Below are positions 1 to 9,461 of a DNA stretch of 36,034 nt, one piece after another (positions within the stretch are counted from its first letter, which is position 1; the number at the start of each line of letters is the position of its first letter). The position numbers were made by a program, and so were the translations under genes. Under the pieces are notes generated by a model. That model made no database searches, was not told where the DNA came from, and was given only the letters and a program-made list of their open reading frames with translations. The stretch comes from Methylocystis sp. (GTDB lineage Bacteria; Pseudomonadota; Alphaproteobacteria; Rhizobiales; Beijerinckiaceae): assembly GCF_021731785.1 (NCBI RefSeq), contig NZ_JAKFWS010000142.1, positions 1 to 36,034 of the forward strand, written 5' to 3'.

Positions 1-1872
<1,872 letters not shown>

Positions 1873-2493
1873 TTTCACCTCCATGACGAGAGCCGCGGCA
1901 AGCCGGGCGCCGTCGCCAATATCTATGCATCCTCCGCCAGAGGCGAAGAGACGCCTCGACCAGCGCGGGATGAGATTAGAAGTAATCTAGGTCAGGATGG
2001 CGCAATCGCCAAACGGGCGTCACAATTCGCCAAAAGAAGACACGGATGCGCTGTGTCGCCGCCGGCTAAACAAATGCTTCGGCTCAGCTTTCTTCGACCG
2101 ACCGAGCCCTTGCCGGTAGCCTTGTCAGGATGGCGTCAGGCGCCTCTCCGGCTTTGGCGCGAGTCAAAAGTCAGAACATGACAGCCGGTCGCGGCGCGAG
2201 CGACGACATGCTCGCCGAGAGCGGCGAGGCGGCGCCTCAAAGTAAAGCTTATGTTGCTGACGGATAATCGTCATTGCGGCGCACAGACGCCAAAAACTTG
2301 GCCAATTAGTCATTGATTGAAATCGGGTTAATGGCTCTCTGCCGATTTGGCGGGCCGATTGATGAGCGGCAATGCAGGTGCATCGCAACAGCTTTTCCCA
2401 CTTGGCTAATTTCAGAGTCGATGCGCTAATTTGTCGCGCCTGCTCTAGATGCGGTCATTCATTCCCCGGGCAGCGAGCCATAGGATAGAACCC
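1873..2493. other. Long non-coding stretch upstream of ftsH
   Basis: No gene of normal size is supported here on either strand. The part next to ftsH should carry its promoter, but I cannot point to a clear -35/-10 or heat-shock promoter. It contains the dyad listed at 1973-1988 and a direct repeat of GCTAATTT at about 2404 and 2430. A 29-codon frame starting at 2178 has no ribosome site. The base composition is a little more AT-rich around 2240-2340 than in the neighbouring genes. tilS, the usual upstream neighbour of ftsH, is absent. Confidence 0.6.
1973..1988. repeat. Inverted repeat in the ftsH upstream region
   Basis: AGATTA and TAATCT are perfect 6-bp arms separated by GAAG, about 100 bases upstream of the ftsH start. 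It stands out as an AT-rich dyad in GC-rich surroundings, as repressor or activator sites often do. No regulator can be named; chance cannot be excluded for 6-bp arms. Confidence 0.3.
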
Positions 2494-2577
2494 ATGAACG
2501 CCATCTCAGCGATTCTTTCGATCTTCGCCGCCGCCGCCGCCATCACGCTGGCGATCACCGCGATCGTCAACGCCTGA
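2494..2577 (+). CDS. Possible 27-residue hydrophobic peptide
   Basis: A short frame with ATG at 2494 preceded by AGGA with an 8-base spacer, which is a good ribosome site. The peptide begins MNAISAILSIF and ends AITAIVNA; it is almost entirely Ala, Ile, Leu, Val and Thr and could form one membrane helix with a short polar start. It contains no recognisable domain. It runs toward the luxI-like gene on the other strand, ending 125 bases before that gene's stop. It could be a small membrane protein, or simply a chance frame in non-coding DNA. Conservation of the frame in related genomes would settle it. Confidence 0.38.
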   Translation: MNAISAILSIFAAAAAITLAITAIVNA

Positions 2578-2702
2578 GCACGCTCATCGCCTGAAGCTTC
2601 GCCCGTCGTTTGGCGGCGAGGGGAACCTTGGGATCGACTGCGGAGCGCCTTTGCGTCTTGGACTGGCCCTGAGGGCTGTCCGATCTCCGTTCGAATTGGA
2701 GA

Positions 2703-3353
2703 TCAGCGCCCGCGAAAGCGTGCGCTTTCGAGATTGGCCAAATTGACAAGCCGGCAAGCGTCCGCGCCGGCGAGATAGGAAAATTGCGCGTCCATCGCGG
2801 CGCCGACTTCATAAAGAGCGACACATATCTCCTCGCCGTCCAAGCTCATTGGCGGCGTTAACGTTTCACCGGCGCAGCCGCGAAAAGACAGCAATCTGTG
2901 CGCACCGCTGTCGAAAACGCCAATCACATGCGTCAGCGCAGCGGCCTGCGCGATCTCATTCAACGCAACGCCTATTTCGCCGACGGCGCGATCGATGATC
3001 TTTTCCTGGGCCTGACAATTTTCGATCGCCTCGAGCGACAGGCCACTCGCTTCCCAGATCAGCGGACTTTCAATTCGCAGAGACTGCGGCGCGCTTGCCG
3101 CGAAAGCGTCGTTCAACATCGTCACGCCGGTCGTCGGCAAAAGCCTCAGCGCGCCGACGATGCGTTCTGCATCATTAATCGCAAGAACGTAAAGCGGATC
3201 GAGCGAATCAAAATAATCGACGACCGACAGTCGACTGACTGCGCCCAACGGGCGATCGAGACGGGCCCGAGCCGCGCTCAGGCGCAGGTCATACATTTCG
3301 TCGGCGAGTCGAGGAAAGAGCGCGCGCGATTCGCCGGGAAGCAGCGCAATCAT
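2703..3353 (-). CDS. Divergent LuxI-family N-acyl-homoserine lactone synthase
   Basis: LuxI-type enzymes make acyl-homoserine lactone signals from S-adenosylmethionine and an acyl-ACP or acyl-CoA. The start ATG at 3353 is chosen because it overlaps the luxR stop as ATGA and gives the family's usual N-terminus (MIALLPGESRALF); a longer frame to 3428 lies inside luxR. Length 216 residues is normal. Recognisable landmarks by eye: Arg24, Asp46 and Asp49 in VDYFD, the block GALRLLPTT with Arg70, Phe84, and Glu101 in WEASGL. Odd points: the family's near-invariant Phe28 is Ala28, Trp34 is Arg34, the Glu43 position is Val44 and the Arg following the WE motif is Gly104. The fold call is confident, but activity, substrate and product are uncertain; it could make an unusual signal or be inactive. 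A 7-bp hairpin (2682-2704) overlaps its stop codon. Confidence 0.82.
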   Translation of the reverse strand: MIALLPGESRALFPRLADEMYDLRLSAARARLDRPLGAVSRLSVVDYFDSLDPLYVLAINDAERIVGALRLLPTTGVTMLNDAFAASAPQSLRIESPLIWEASGLSLEAIENCQAQEKIIDRAVGEIGVALNEIAQAAALTHVIGVFDSGAHRLLSFRGCAGETLTPPMSLDGEEICVALYEVGAAMDAQFSYLAGADACRLVNLANLESARFRGR

Positions 3354-4141
3354 CGCTCGCGCCAGTCGATCGAAGCCGCGAGCCGAATCGGTTCGAACGA
3401 CGGACAAGGCGGCTCCGCGCCACGCCACATCGAACCTGTTCCAACCGCTTTTTGGACAGCAGCATCGACGGTGGGGGCGTCAAGCCGCGCACGCGCCGTC
3501 TCCATCCAGAACCGCGCCGCGCTCGAGCTGGCACCGATGGCGAGACCAATCTCGTCGTCGGTTTTTCTCAAAGCCTTGAGGCGTAGACAGGCAAGCTCGC
3601 GGTCCATCAACTGGTCGCTGCGCGAATCTCTAGCCGACGAGCCGCGTCGCACCATCGCGTGGAAGATCGCGCTCGCGATCATGAGCCGGCGCGTCACAGC
3701 ATGGCGCGACATTTCCGAGGCGCCGGATCCTCGGACGCAAACGCTGAACAATGCGTATTCGCCATCGCAGCCGCGCAACGGGATGGAGACACCATTCGAG
3801 TCGACATCGAGTTCGAGCGCTTCGCCGAGCAGTTTTCGAATGATCGGATCGTCACGCTCCAAAGCGCCCCAGCGCACAGGCGCTATGCCGCCCAAACCGG
3901 CGCGTAGAAGCGGCCCGAGGTCGACGCGGCCGGACTGGACATGAAGCTTACGCCAGGACGGGCCGCAAGCAGCAGAAAGCAGAGGCCGGCCGACGACGCC
4001 CGTCAGGAGATTGAAGGCGACATAAGCGACGTCGGCGAGGTCCGTCGCACGCAGGAATTCGTCGAGGAAGCTGTTGAGAATGGATCGTCTGTCGGCGCGC
4101 GCGAGCCGGTCGATAAGATCGAAAACGTCTTCGCAATACAT
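3350..4141 (-). CDS. LuxR-family regulator with autoinducer-binding domain
   Basis: 263-residue regulator with an N-terminal autoinducer-binding domain (about residues 15-165) and a C-terminal LuxR-type helix-turn-helix (about 178-235). Family landmarks seen: Trp63, Trp91, Gly117 in NGVSIPLRG, and Glu182 and Leu186 in the HTH. Unusual substitutions against TraR/LuxR: the Tyr61 position is His67, the ligand-contacting Asp of the DP pair is Gly76, and the conserved Gly of the HTH is Arg192. The recognition helix reads SSSAARFW instead of the usual TVxxH pattern. It ends in a 30-residue tail. The stop overlaps the luxI start (ATGA), so the two are co-translated. It has no good ribosome site at 4141, but an in-frame TGA just upstream limits the start. 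Ligand and targets are unknown; self-regulation through the dyad at 4174-4198 is an inference. Confidence 0.85.
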   Translation of the reverse strand: MYCEDVFDLIDRLARADRRSILNSFLDEFLRATDLADVAYVAFNLLTGVVGRPLLSAACGPSWRKLHVQSGRVDLGPLLRAGLGGIAPVRWGALERDDPIIRKLLGEALELDVDSNGVSIPLRGCDGEYALFSVCVRGSGASEMSRHAVTRRLMIASAIFHAMVRRGSSARDSRSDQLMDRELACLRLKALRKTDDEIGLAIGASSSAARFWMETARARLDAPTVDAAVQKAVGTGSMWRGAEPPCPSFEPIRLAASIDWRER

Positions 4142-4173
4142 TTGCGCGCATCACGCCGGAACCGGAAAACGCT

Positions 4174-4202
4174 CTAATACAGCGCTGGTCCGTATCAGGC
4201 AA
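4174..4202 (-). promoter_or_regulatory. Candidate promoter and overlapping dyad upstream of luxR-luxI
   Basis: On the minus strand TTGCCT (4202-4197) and TATTAG (4179-4174) are separated by exactly 17 bases, a plausible sigma-70 promoter (4 of 6 matches in each box). A dyad overlaps it: CTAATAC at 4174-4180 and GTATCAG at 4192-4198, with 6 of 7 positions paired across an 11-base centre. The -10 box lies inside one arm. It sits 33-57 bases upstream of the luxR start, where a lux-box-like operator would be expected, although the 25-bp span is longer than a classical lux box (18-22 bp). Confidence 0.45.
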
Positions 4203-4246
4203 TCGCCGCGCCCAATCGATCTCAGTAAAGTGGGGCGCGGCGCGCC

Positions 4247-4278
4247 AAAAAAAGAGCCCGGCGTTGGCCGGGTTCTTT
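4247..4278 (-). terminator. Rho-independent terminator of the outer-membrane protein gene
   Basis: Read on the minus strand, AAAGAACCCGG pairs with CCGGGCTCTTT (11 bp with one G-U pair) around a 6-base loop, followed by a T-rich run. It begins 23 bases after the barrel gene's stop and separates it from the luxR promoter downstream. Confidence 0.85.
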
Positions 4279-4300
4279 CCGTAAAGATCGCTCAGGTCGA

Positions 4301-5197
4301 TCAGTATTTGGCGACGACCGGGGCGGCGCCCCAGTTGAAGTGATAGTTCACGCCAGCGCGAACGATATTGCCGTTATAACGATTGTTAATCTGCGGCGCG
4401 ATGCCGTAACGGGAGAAGCCGAAGTTGCTACCCACCAGCACGCCAGCGGCATAGTTTACGTTACCGAGATCGTAATACAGGTATTCGACCTTGGCGGACC
4501 AGTTCGGCCAGAACATCCATTCAACGCCGCCACCAACCGTCCAGCCGACCCTGGTATCAGAGAAGGCCCCCGATGTAAGGCCGAACAGCTGCGAACCCAA
4601 GCCCACGTCACGGAATTGGAGCATGCTCACGGAGGACTGAACGCCCCCATATGCCAAACCACCCGTTCCATAGAGAAGGAACGTTGGCGTGAACAGCCAA
4701 CCCAACCGACCGCGTACGGTGCCGATATAGTCGAGACGATTGGAAACATTATAGACTGTGCTCAAGGGATCGCCGTTAAGGGTCACAACGGCATTCCACG
4801 CTGTTCGGGAGCTGTTATTGCTCGCGATTCCCTGGATATCTGCTTCGACGCCCGCGACCACCGCGCCATTGTAAAACTGCCAGTTGTAACCGATCTGGCC
4901 GCCGCCGAGGAAACCGCCGTTGTTATTCCCTCCGATAAGCGCGCTACCCGACAGCGCCGCCCTCAGCACAATGTCAGGGTTAAACCCCGCGGGATTATAA
5001 ATCGGCGCGGACGTGATCCGAGTATTGGTGCTGCTAGCCCAACCTCCTCCCGCGTTCAGACCGACATAGAAGCCCGTCCACATCGGGGGCGGCGGCGGGG
5101 GCGGCGGCGGGGGCGCCTTGTAGTGGGGAAGATCGGCCGCCAATGCCGGGCCGGTCAGCGCAAGCGCCAAGGCGACTGCGGAAAGAGACTTTTTCAT
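4301..5197 (-). CDS. Outer-membrane beta-barrel protein, Omp25/31-like
   Basis: 298-residue porin-like barrel of the opacity/Omp25 type, exported through Sec and inserted in the outer membrane. The signal peptide starts MKKSLSA and ends GPALA with cleavage before ADLPHY. A linker with ten consecutive prolines follows at about residues 28-37, then MWTGFYVGLNAGGGW, the typical first strand. The C-terminus (RAGVNYHFN then VVAKY) has the aromatic alternating pattern of a last strand. The start at 5197 is chosen because GTGAGGA upstream is its ribosome site; the GTG at 5209 belongs to that site. It has its own terminator at 4247-4278. Such proteins are often abundant structural or adhesion proteins; no specific substrate can be inferred. 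Confidence 0.88.
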   Translation of the reverse strand: MKKSLSAVALALALTGPALAADLPHYKAPPPPPPPPPPMWTGFYVGLNAGGGWASSTNTRITSAPIYNPAGFNPDIVLRAALSGSALIGGNNNGGFLGGGQIGYNWQFYNGAVVAGVEADIQGIASNNSSRTAWNAVVTLNGDPLSTVYNVSNRLDYIGTVRGRLGWLFTPTFLLYGTGGLAYGGVQSSVSMLQFRDVGLGSQLFGLTSGAFSDTRVGWTVGGGVEWMFWPNWSAKVEYLYYDLGNVNYAAGVLVGSNFGFSRYGIAPQINNRYNGNIVRAGVNYHFNWGAAPVVAKY

Positions 5198-5221
5198 TAG
5201 AATCCTCACTGCCTAGATTGA

Positions 5222-5238
5222 GGCGAAAATCCTTCGCC
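5222..5238 (-). repeat. Small hairpin in the leader of the outer-membrane protein gene
   Basis: GGCGAA and TTCGCC form a perfect 6-bp stem with a 5-base loop about 15 bases upstream of the ribosome site of the barrel gene. If it is within the transcript it could affect translation or mRNA stability, but the stem is short and there is no known motif. Confidence 0.3.
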
Positions 5239-5683
5239 GAACTGCCCCGGTGGAACCAAAAAGCGATCGCTCGCTATAGGCCCAATCAATCAGTCGCGGC
5301 AGCGCACAGTCAATTCAAAAGCCCCTGAATCCGCGGGCGCTCGATCGGAATTTCGACGAGTGTGGCGCCAGAGCCACAATCAAATCCTGGAGGGGCGTGA
5401 TCGCATCGATACGTCGATGCCGAAAACGGCAAAGGGGGGCGAAAACGGCTGCTAAGCCGCCATCGTAACGGCGCACAACGAGAGCGCTGAGGGGATGATT
5501 ACGCCGCAGTCGATGGACGGTCGCGACAAGCATTCTTCAATAAGCTACCGGCCGTCCGCCGGCGTCGGATTGCTGCGCTGCAGAAAATCGGCCGCAGGTT
5601 TGTTGCGTCGGGGTTCCGCGCGCGAGTGTGAGACGATTGGCGAGCCAAAGAATATTTGCTCTATTCAGGAAAGTAAGTAATTC
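5239..5683. other. Intergenic stretch upstream of the outer-membrane protein gene
   Basis: No supported gene. It lies between the start of the barrel gene and the stop of the PAS gene, both on the minus strand. It should hold the barrel gene promoter, but I find no convincing -35/-10 pair. A 23-codon basic frame at 5397 with a GGAGGGG too close to its GTG was not accepted. The stretch from 5640 to 5690 is relatively AT-rich. Confidence 0.5.
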
Positions 5684-6274
5684 TCATAGCGCTTTACTGT
5701 AGTCGAACCTGTCACATTCGCCATCGGATGCAGCCAGCCGCTCGGCCGAGCCCAGGCGCCAGCCATCATCCGAAGCTTCGCAGGCTTTTTCGGACGGCGT
5801 CCACGAAGCGAGGAGGTCGAGTCGCCCGATCGGGCAAAGTCCCAGCCACGTTAGCGGCTGAACCGGCGCAAGCGACCCGAGAACGCGCGCACATCTGTTG
5901 CCGAAATGGCGCAAAGGCAAGAGCAGAAGTTCGAATTCAGCCCGTTCGCCGGCCCCCGCGCAAACAGCATGCGCCAAGAGAGGCGTTTCCTTGAAGATGA
6001 CCTGGCGAACCGCCTCGCCAATGTCGTGACGATACTGGGCTGTCCACCAGCTCAGGAACGGGCGGCCCTTCTGGTCGTCCAGCCAGAGCGCGTTCACCCG
6101 CGCGCCGCAAAGCCGAAGCGGAAAGCGGTGCTCGACATCCACTTCGATGATGAATGTGTCCGCCAGGATATGGCGAATCGCAACGGGGTCGATGTCCGCT
6201 CGATCCGGCGCCCTCCGTTCGCCCTTCAGCTGATCCCAATAGTCGTGAAGATTCCTCGTAACCGGCAATTTCAT
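5684..6274 (-). CDS. PAS_5-type PAS-domain protein
   Basis: 196-residue soluble protein resembling the single-domain PAS_5 family (PF07310) common in Rhizobiales. The core (about residues 5-150) includes LHDYWDQLKGERRAPDRADI, then DPVAIRHILADTFIIEV, the RLCGARVNALW segment and an LLPLRHFGN strand; these are characteristic of the family. No kinase, GGDEF or output domain follows, so it is likely an adaptor or sensor in a regulatory pathway; function is unknown. The start at 6274 begins the conserved N-terminus; longer frames run upstream into low-complexity Arg-rich sequence. The C-terminal 45 residues are not conserved to my eye. It is divergent from the rhomboid gene. Confidence 0.75.
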   Translation of the reverse strand: MKLPVTRNLHDYWDQLKGERRAPDRADIDPVAIRHILADTFIIEVDVEHRFPLRLCGARVNALWLDDQKGRPFLSWWTAQYRHDIGEAVRQVIFKETPLLAHAVCAGAGERAEFELLLLPLRHFGNRCARVLGSLAPVQPLTWLGLCPIGRLDLLASWTPSEKACEASDDGWRLGSAERLAASDGECDRFDYSKAL

Positions 6275-6603
6275 CTGAATTCGCCCGACGCTTGCGCGCC
6301 CCTGCCCAGGATTGGCACGCCGCCCCCGCAGCCTTGCATCTGCTCGCCTAAACAGCAGGGGTCGTGCCATCGCCACAGCGGCGGATTCGGCGCTGACGCC
6401 GGGCTGTTCGCCAATGCAAAAAAGAGCAGCTAAAGCAGGAAGCTGCAGCGTCTATTGGCGTTGTTCCGATCCCTCGGTCGTCTACCATGCAGTTTCGCCG
6501 CCGCCGACGGGCGCTTCAAATCGGGACGCTCGCCGACTCCGCTCGCGCTAGATTAGCATTGAGGCTCTGCGGGCCTTCGCCAGGCAGACGGACAGGAGCG
6601 CAC
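6275..6603. other. Divergent intergenic region between PAS and rhomboid genes
   Basis: 329 bases between two diverging starts, so it should hold both promoters. I find no strong promoter boxes, hairpin or small ORF with a good ribosome site. The last bases include AGGAG at 6594-6598, the ribosome site of the rhomboid gene. Confidence 0.5.
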
Positions 6604-7299
6604 GTGGCCGCACAGCGCGAACGGATTTTCAATTTGCCGAAAGTGACGAAGACGCTCATCTTCGCGTTGACGGCCATACAGTTTGTCGTCGCCTACGCTC
6701 CTGCGGACTTCGCTCAGTGGCTGTTGGCGACATTCGCCTTCATCCCGGCGCGCGTGACGACCGAAGGCGGCGTCGAATACGCCACCATGCTGACCTATGC
6801 TTTTCTGCATGGCGACTGGACGCATCTCGTGGTCAATGTGTGCGCCCTCGCCGCCTTCGGAACGCCGGTCGAACGGCGATTCGGCTCGGCGCGCTACCTA
6901 CTCTTTCTCGCTGCGAGCGCAATTTCCGGCGCGCTGTTCTTTTTTGCGCTGCATCCTTACGAGATCGCCCCGGTTGTCGGCGCATCTGGCGCAATCTCAG
7001 GAACAATGGGCGCGATCGTGCGTTTCGCATTTACGCCAGGAGCGCGACTGGCGGACGAAAGGGGCAATCCGCGGGCGCCATACGACGAGGGACCGGGTTC
7101 CACTTCGCTGTCGCAATTGCCGCTCAACCGGCAGGCGATGTTTTTCCTCGTTGCATGGCTAGCGGCGAACTTGCTTCTTGGCGCATTTCCGCAGGCGGCC
7201 GGCGCGTCGAGCGCCATCGCCTGGGAAGCGCATATCGGGGGATTTTTGTTCGGCCTGGTCTTTTTCCGTTTTTTTGATTGCGTGGGCCGATATCCTTAA
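6604..7299 (+). CDS. Rhomboid-family intramembrane serine protease
   Basis: 231-residue polytopic inner-membrane protease that cleaves transmembrane segments of other proteins. The catalytic dyad is visible: Ser128 in GASGAISG and His210 in EAHIGGF. The conserved loop motif is WTHLVVN at residues 72-78 (His74, Asn78). About six hydrophobic segments are predicted from the sequence, with a soluble insertion at about 145-172 before the last two. The GTG start at 6604 is chosen for its AGGAG ribosome site at 6594-6598; the frame is open further upstream but without support. The CBS-domain gene follows 60 bases downstream in the same direction and may be cotranscribed. Substrate unknown. Confidence 0.92.
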   Translation: MAAQRERIFNLPKVTKTLIFALTAIQFVVAYAPADFAQWLLATFAFIPARVTTEGGVEYATMLTYAFLHGDWTHLVVNVCALAAFGTPVERRFGSARYLLFLAASAISGALFFFALHPYEIAPVVGASGAISGTMGAIVRFAFTPGARLADERGNPRAPYDEGPGSTSLSQLPLNRQAMFFLVAWLAANLLLGAFPQAAGASSAIAWEAHIGGFLFGLVFFRFFDCVGRYP

Positions 7300-7359
7300 G
7301 TTCGCAGTGACGCCTTTCGGCCGGCGAGGAGCCCGGTCGAGAGCCAAGAGGAGGGCCAG

Positions 7360-7791
7360 ATGACGATCGCCAACATACTCGCAGAGAAAGGAAGAGAGGT
7401 GGTGACTGCGAGCGCCGGCACGACGCTGCAAGAGGCGGCTCAGCTCATGATGCGCTTCAGGATCGGCGCGCTTGTCATACTCGACGACAGCGGCCGATTG
7501 ATCGGTCTCATCGCCGAGCGGGACATCGTTTCGGCGGTTGCGCTGGACGGTCCGGAGGCGCTGACGCAACCCATATCGTCCTTTATGCAGCAACATCCGC
7601 AACCGGCCCGGGAAGAGGACGCGGTCGAGAATACGATGCGCGTGATGACGGTCGAGAGGCGCCGGCACATTCCCGTGGTCCAGGAGACCCATCTCGTCGG
7701 CCTCGTCTCGATCGGCGACGTCGTGAAATACCGGATACGCGTCATCGAGGAGGAACACCGCTCGATGCGCGAATACATCGCCCAGGCGTAG
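7360..7791 (+). CDS. CBS-pair domain protein
   Basis: 143-residue protein made of two CBS domains (about residues 5-60 and 75-130), the stand-alone form that binds adenosine nucleotides and acts as an energy or redox sensor. Typical motifs are GALVILDDSGRLIGLIAERDI in the first and RHIPVVQETHLVGLVSIGDVVK in the second. GAGGAGGG upstream gives a strong ribosome site. It follows the rhomboid gene by 60 bases. Partner protein unknown. It is convergent with the patatin gene; the perfect palindrome at 7801-7822 starts 9 bases after its stop. Confidence 0.93.
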   Translation: MTIANILAEKGREVVTASAGTTLQEAAQLMMRFRIGALVILDDSGRLIGLIAERDIVSAVALDGPEALTQPISSFMQQHPQPAREEDAVENTMRVMTVERRRHIPVVQETHLVGLVSIGDVVKYRIRVIEEEHRSMREYIAQA

Positions 7792-7800
7792 ATCGCGCTG

Positions 7801-7822
7801 CGTTGGACGAATTCGTCCAACG
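7801..7822. repeat. Perfect 22-bp palindrome between convergent genes
   Basis: The half CGTTGGACGAA is followed immediately by its reverse complement TTCGTCCAACG. There is no central loop and no T-run, so it is not a classical terminator. It lies between the stop of the CBS gene (7791) and the stop of the patatin gene (7895). As RNA it could form a hairpin with an effective tetraloop; as DNA it has the form of a dimeric protein-binding site. Confidence 0.75.
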
Positions 7823-7894
7823 TCGCAGGCCGCGGCAGGGCTAGAACGCGCGCTACGCCAACGGCCAGGGGTCGCTAGTGCGCAGCGCGCTCTT

Positions 7895-8947
7895 CTATTT
7901 GACGCCGCTCGCCAGCGGGATGTGAGCGAAAATGTTCGGCAGCGCTCGCTTCGTCGCCTCGCGCCCGACGTGGATGAGCTGCTCCGCCCTGTGGAAATCG
8001 AACATTCCGACTTCTTCCATGCGCGCGGTGATGGTCGCGTCCGGCGGGTCGCCGGCCAGCCGCGAACGCAAGATTCGGTCTTGGATGATATTGAAGGCGT
8101 CGATCATCGCTGTGGCGACATTTGGCGCGTCGCTCGCCTGGCGGTCGAAATAGCGCGGCAGGAAACGATCTGCGAAGGAGAGGTCGGCCTTTTCTCCAAA
8201 TGGCCCCGCCTCCACCGCACGTTTTTGCGCCGCCGGATCGTCGCGAATGACGCGCGCGCGATACATCGTGTCGGCGGTGACGTTCACGGCGATCACATAT
8301 TCGGCGCCGAGAGCGCGGCAGACGGTGACCGGCACCGGATTGACCAGCGCGCCATCGAACAGCCAGCGGTCGCTGATGCGCACCGGCTCAAAGATGCCCG
8401 GCAAAGCATAGGACGCCCGGATCGCGAGCGACAGAGAACCGTGCTGCAGCCAAACCTCGTGGCCGGTGCCGACTTCGGTCGCCACGGCGGCGAACGGGAT
8501 CGGCAGCTCTTCGATGTCGATGTTTGCGAGCTCTTTTTCCAGCGCGGACCGTAGCCGTTCGCCGGTGATCAGGCTGGCGCCGGAAAAGGAAAGGTCCATG
8601 AGCGTGAAGACGCGCCGCTTGGTCAGCGACAGGGCAAAGGCTTCGATCGCATCAAGCTTGCCGGCGGCGTAGCATCCCCCGATCACCGCGCCGATCGAGG
8701 TGCCTGCGATCACATCCGGCGAGATCCCATGGTCCACAAGCTCGCGCAGCACGCCGATATGCGACCAGCCGCGCGCCGCGCCTGCGCCAAGCGCCAATCC
8801 GATTGTCGGCTGTCCGCGTCTCTCCCGCTTCGCCTCTGTATCCGCCTTGCGAACGACGGTGGTCGGAGGAGCTTGGGGTTCGTCCGTCATCGCGCTACCC
8901 GCGTCGGAGCCGTGATCTTGGAGGTTGCTTGAGCGTAGCGATAACAT
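7895..8947 (-). CDS. Patatin-like phospholipase (RssA/NTE type)
   Basis: 350-residue serine hydrolase of the patatin family, which deacylates phospholipids or related lipids. The catalytic parts are visible: the oxyanion loop GAGAARG at 54-60, nucleophile Ser84 in GTSIG and Asp198 in DGA. The patatin core spans about residues 48-215, followed by a helical tail of about 130 residues typical of the longer RssA-like forms. No signal peptide. The ATG at 8947 is preferred because AGGA stands 8 bases upstream; an internal ATG at 8890 has a poor site. It is convergent with the CBS gene. Specific substrate is not inferable. Confidence 0.9.
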   Translation of the reverse strand: MLSLRSSNLQDHGSDAGSAMTDEPQAPPTTVVRKADTEAKRERRGQPTIGLALGAGAARGWSHIGVLRELVDHGISPDVIAGTSIGAVIGGCYAAGKLDAIEAFALSLTKRRVFTLMDLSFSGASLITGERLRSALEKELANIDIEELPIPFAAVATEVGTGHEVWLQHGSLSLAIRASYALPGIFEPVRISDRWLFDGALVNPVPVTVCRALGAEYVIAVNVTADTMYRARVIRDDPAAQKRAVEAGPFGEKADLSFADRFLPRYFDRQASDAPNVATAMIDAFNIIQDRILRSRLAGDPPDATITARMEEVGMFDFHRAEQLIHVGREATKRALPNIFAHIPLASGVK

Positions 8948-9068
8948 GCCTGTGTTCCTGCTCCGCCATCTCTTCGGGCTCGAAGCGGCGCAAGTTATAT
9001 TTGGACAACAGCCTGCGCCTCGAAAATGGCTTCCAGGTTAACTTTCCGCCAAATAGCGACGCCCGGCT

Positions 9069-9461
9069 CTAGGCGCCGTCGGCGGAGAATACCAGCGCGC
9101 CATCGCCGTTGAGCGCCCGATAGAAGCAGGATTTCCTCCCGGTATGACAGGCTTTGCCGTCGCCGCCGACGTCGACCTCGAGCAGCAGGGCGTCCTGATC
9201 GCAGTCGACGCGCAATGACAGAACCTTTTGGGTCTGGCCCGAAGTCTCGCCCTTGCGCCACAATTCACGCCGCGACCGCGACCAATAATGGGCGAAACCC
9301 GTCTCGATCGTCTTCTCGAGCGCGAGTTCGTTCATATAGGCGACCATCAGCACGTCGCGCGTCGCGGCTTCAACGGTGACGCAGACGATGAGGCCGTGCG
9401 CGTCGAATCTCGGCGCGAAGACGACCCCCTCCTCCACGTCCTCTTTAAGGGCCTGCGACAT
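9069..9461 (-). CDS. hisI: Phosphoribosyl-AMP cyclohydrolase
   Basis: 130-residue HisI, which opens the adenine ring of phosphoribosyl-AMP in the third step of histidine synthesis. The family motifs are all present: [19 protein letters not shown], the metal-binding [12 protein letters not shown] and [11 protein letters not shown] with its zinc-binding cysteines. The HisE domain is not fused. The start ATG shares one base with the folE stop (TGATG at 9463-9459), so it is translated directly after folE. The pairing with folE is common in alphaproteobacteria and is outside a his operon. Confidence 0.96.
   Translation of the reverse strand: MSQALKEDVEEGVVFAPRFDAHGLIVCVTVEAATRDVLMVAYMNELALEKTIETGFAHYWSRSRRELWRKGETSGQTQKVLSLRVDCDQDALLLEVDVGGDGKACHTGRKSCFYRALNGDGALVFSADGA

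Noticed and set aside
2178-2267. A 29-codon frame in the ftsH upstream gap
   Set aside because: No ribosome site and no recognisable sequence.
2682-2704. Hairpin GATCTCC/GGAGATC at the luxI stop as a terminator
   Set aside because: It overlaps the stop codon and is not followed by a T-run.
5397-5468. A 23-codon basic frame with GGAGGGG before GTG
   Set aside because: The purine run is too close to the start codon, and the peptide has no pattern beyond basic residues.
7801-7822. Calling the 22-bp palindrome a rho-independent terminator
   Set aside because: There is no T-run on either strand and no real loop, so it is reported only as a palindrome.
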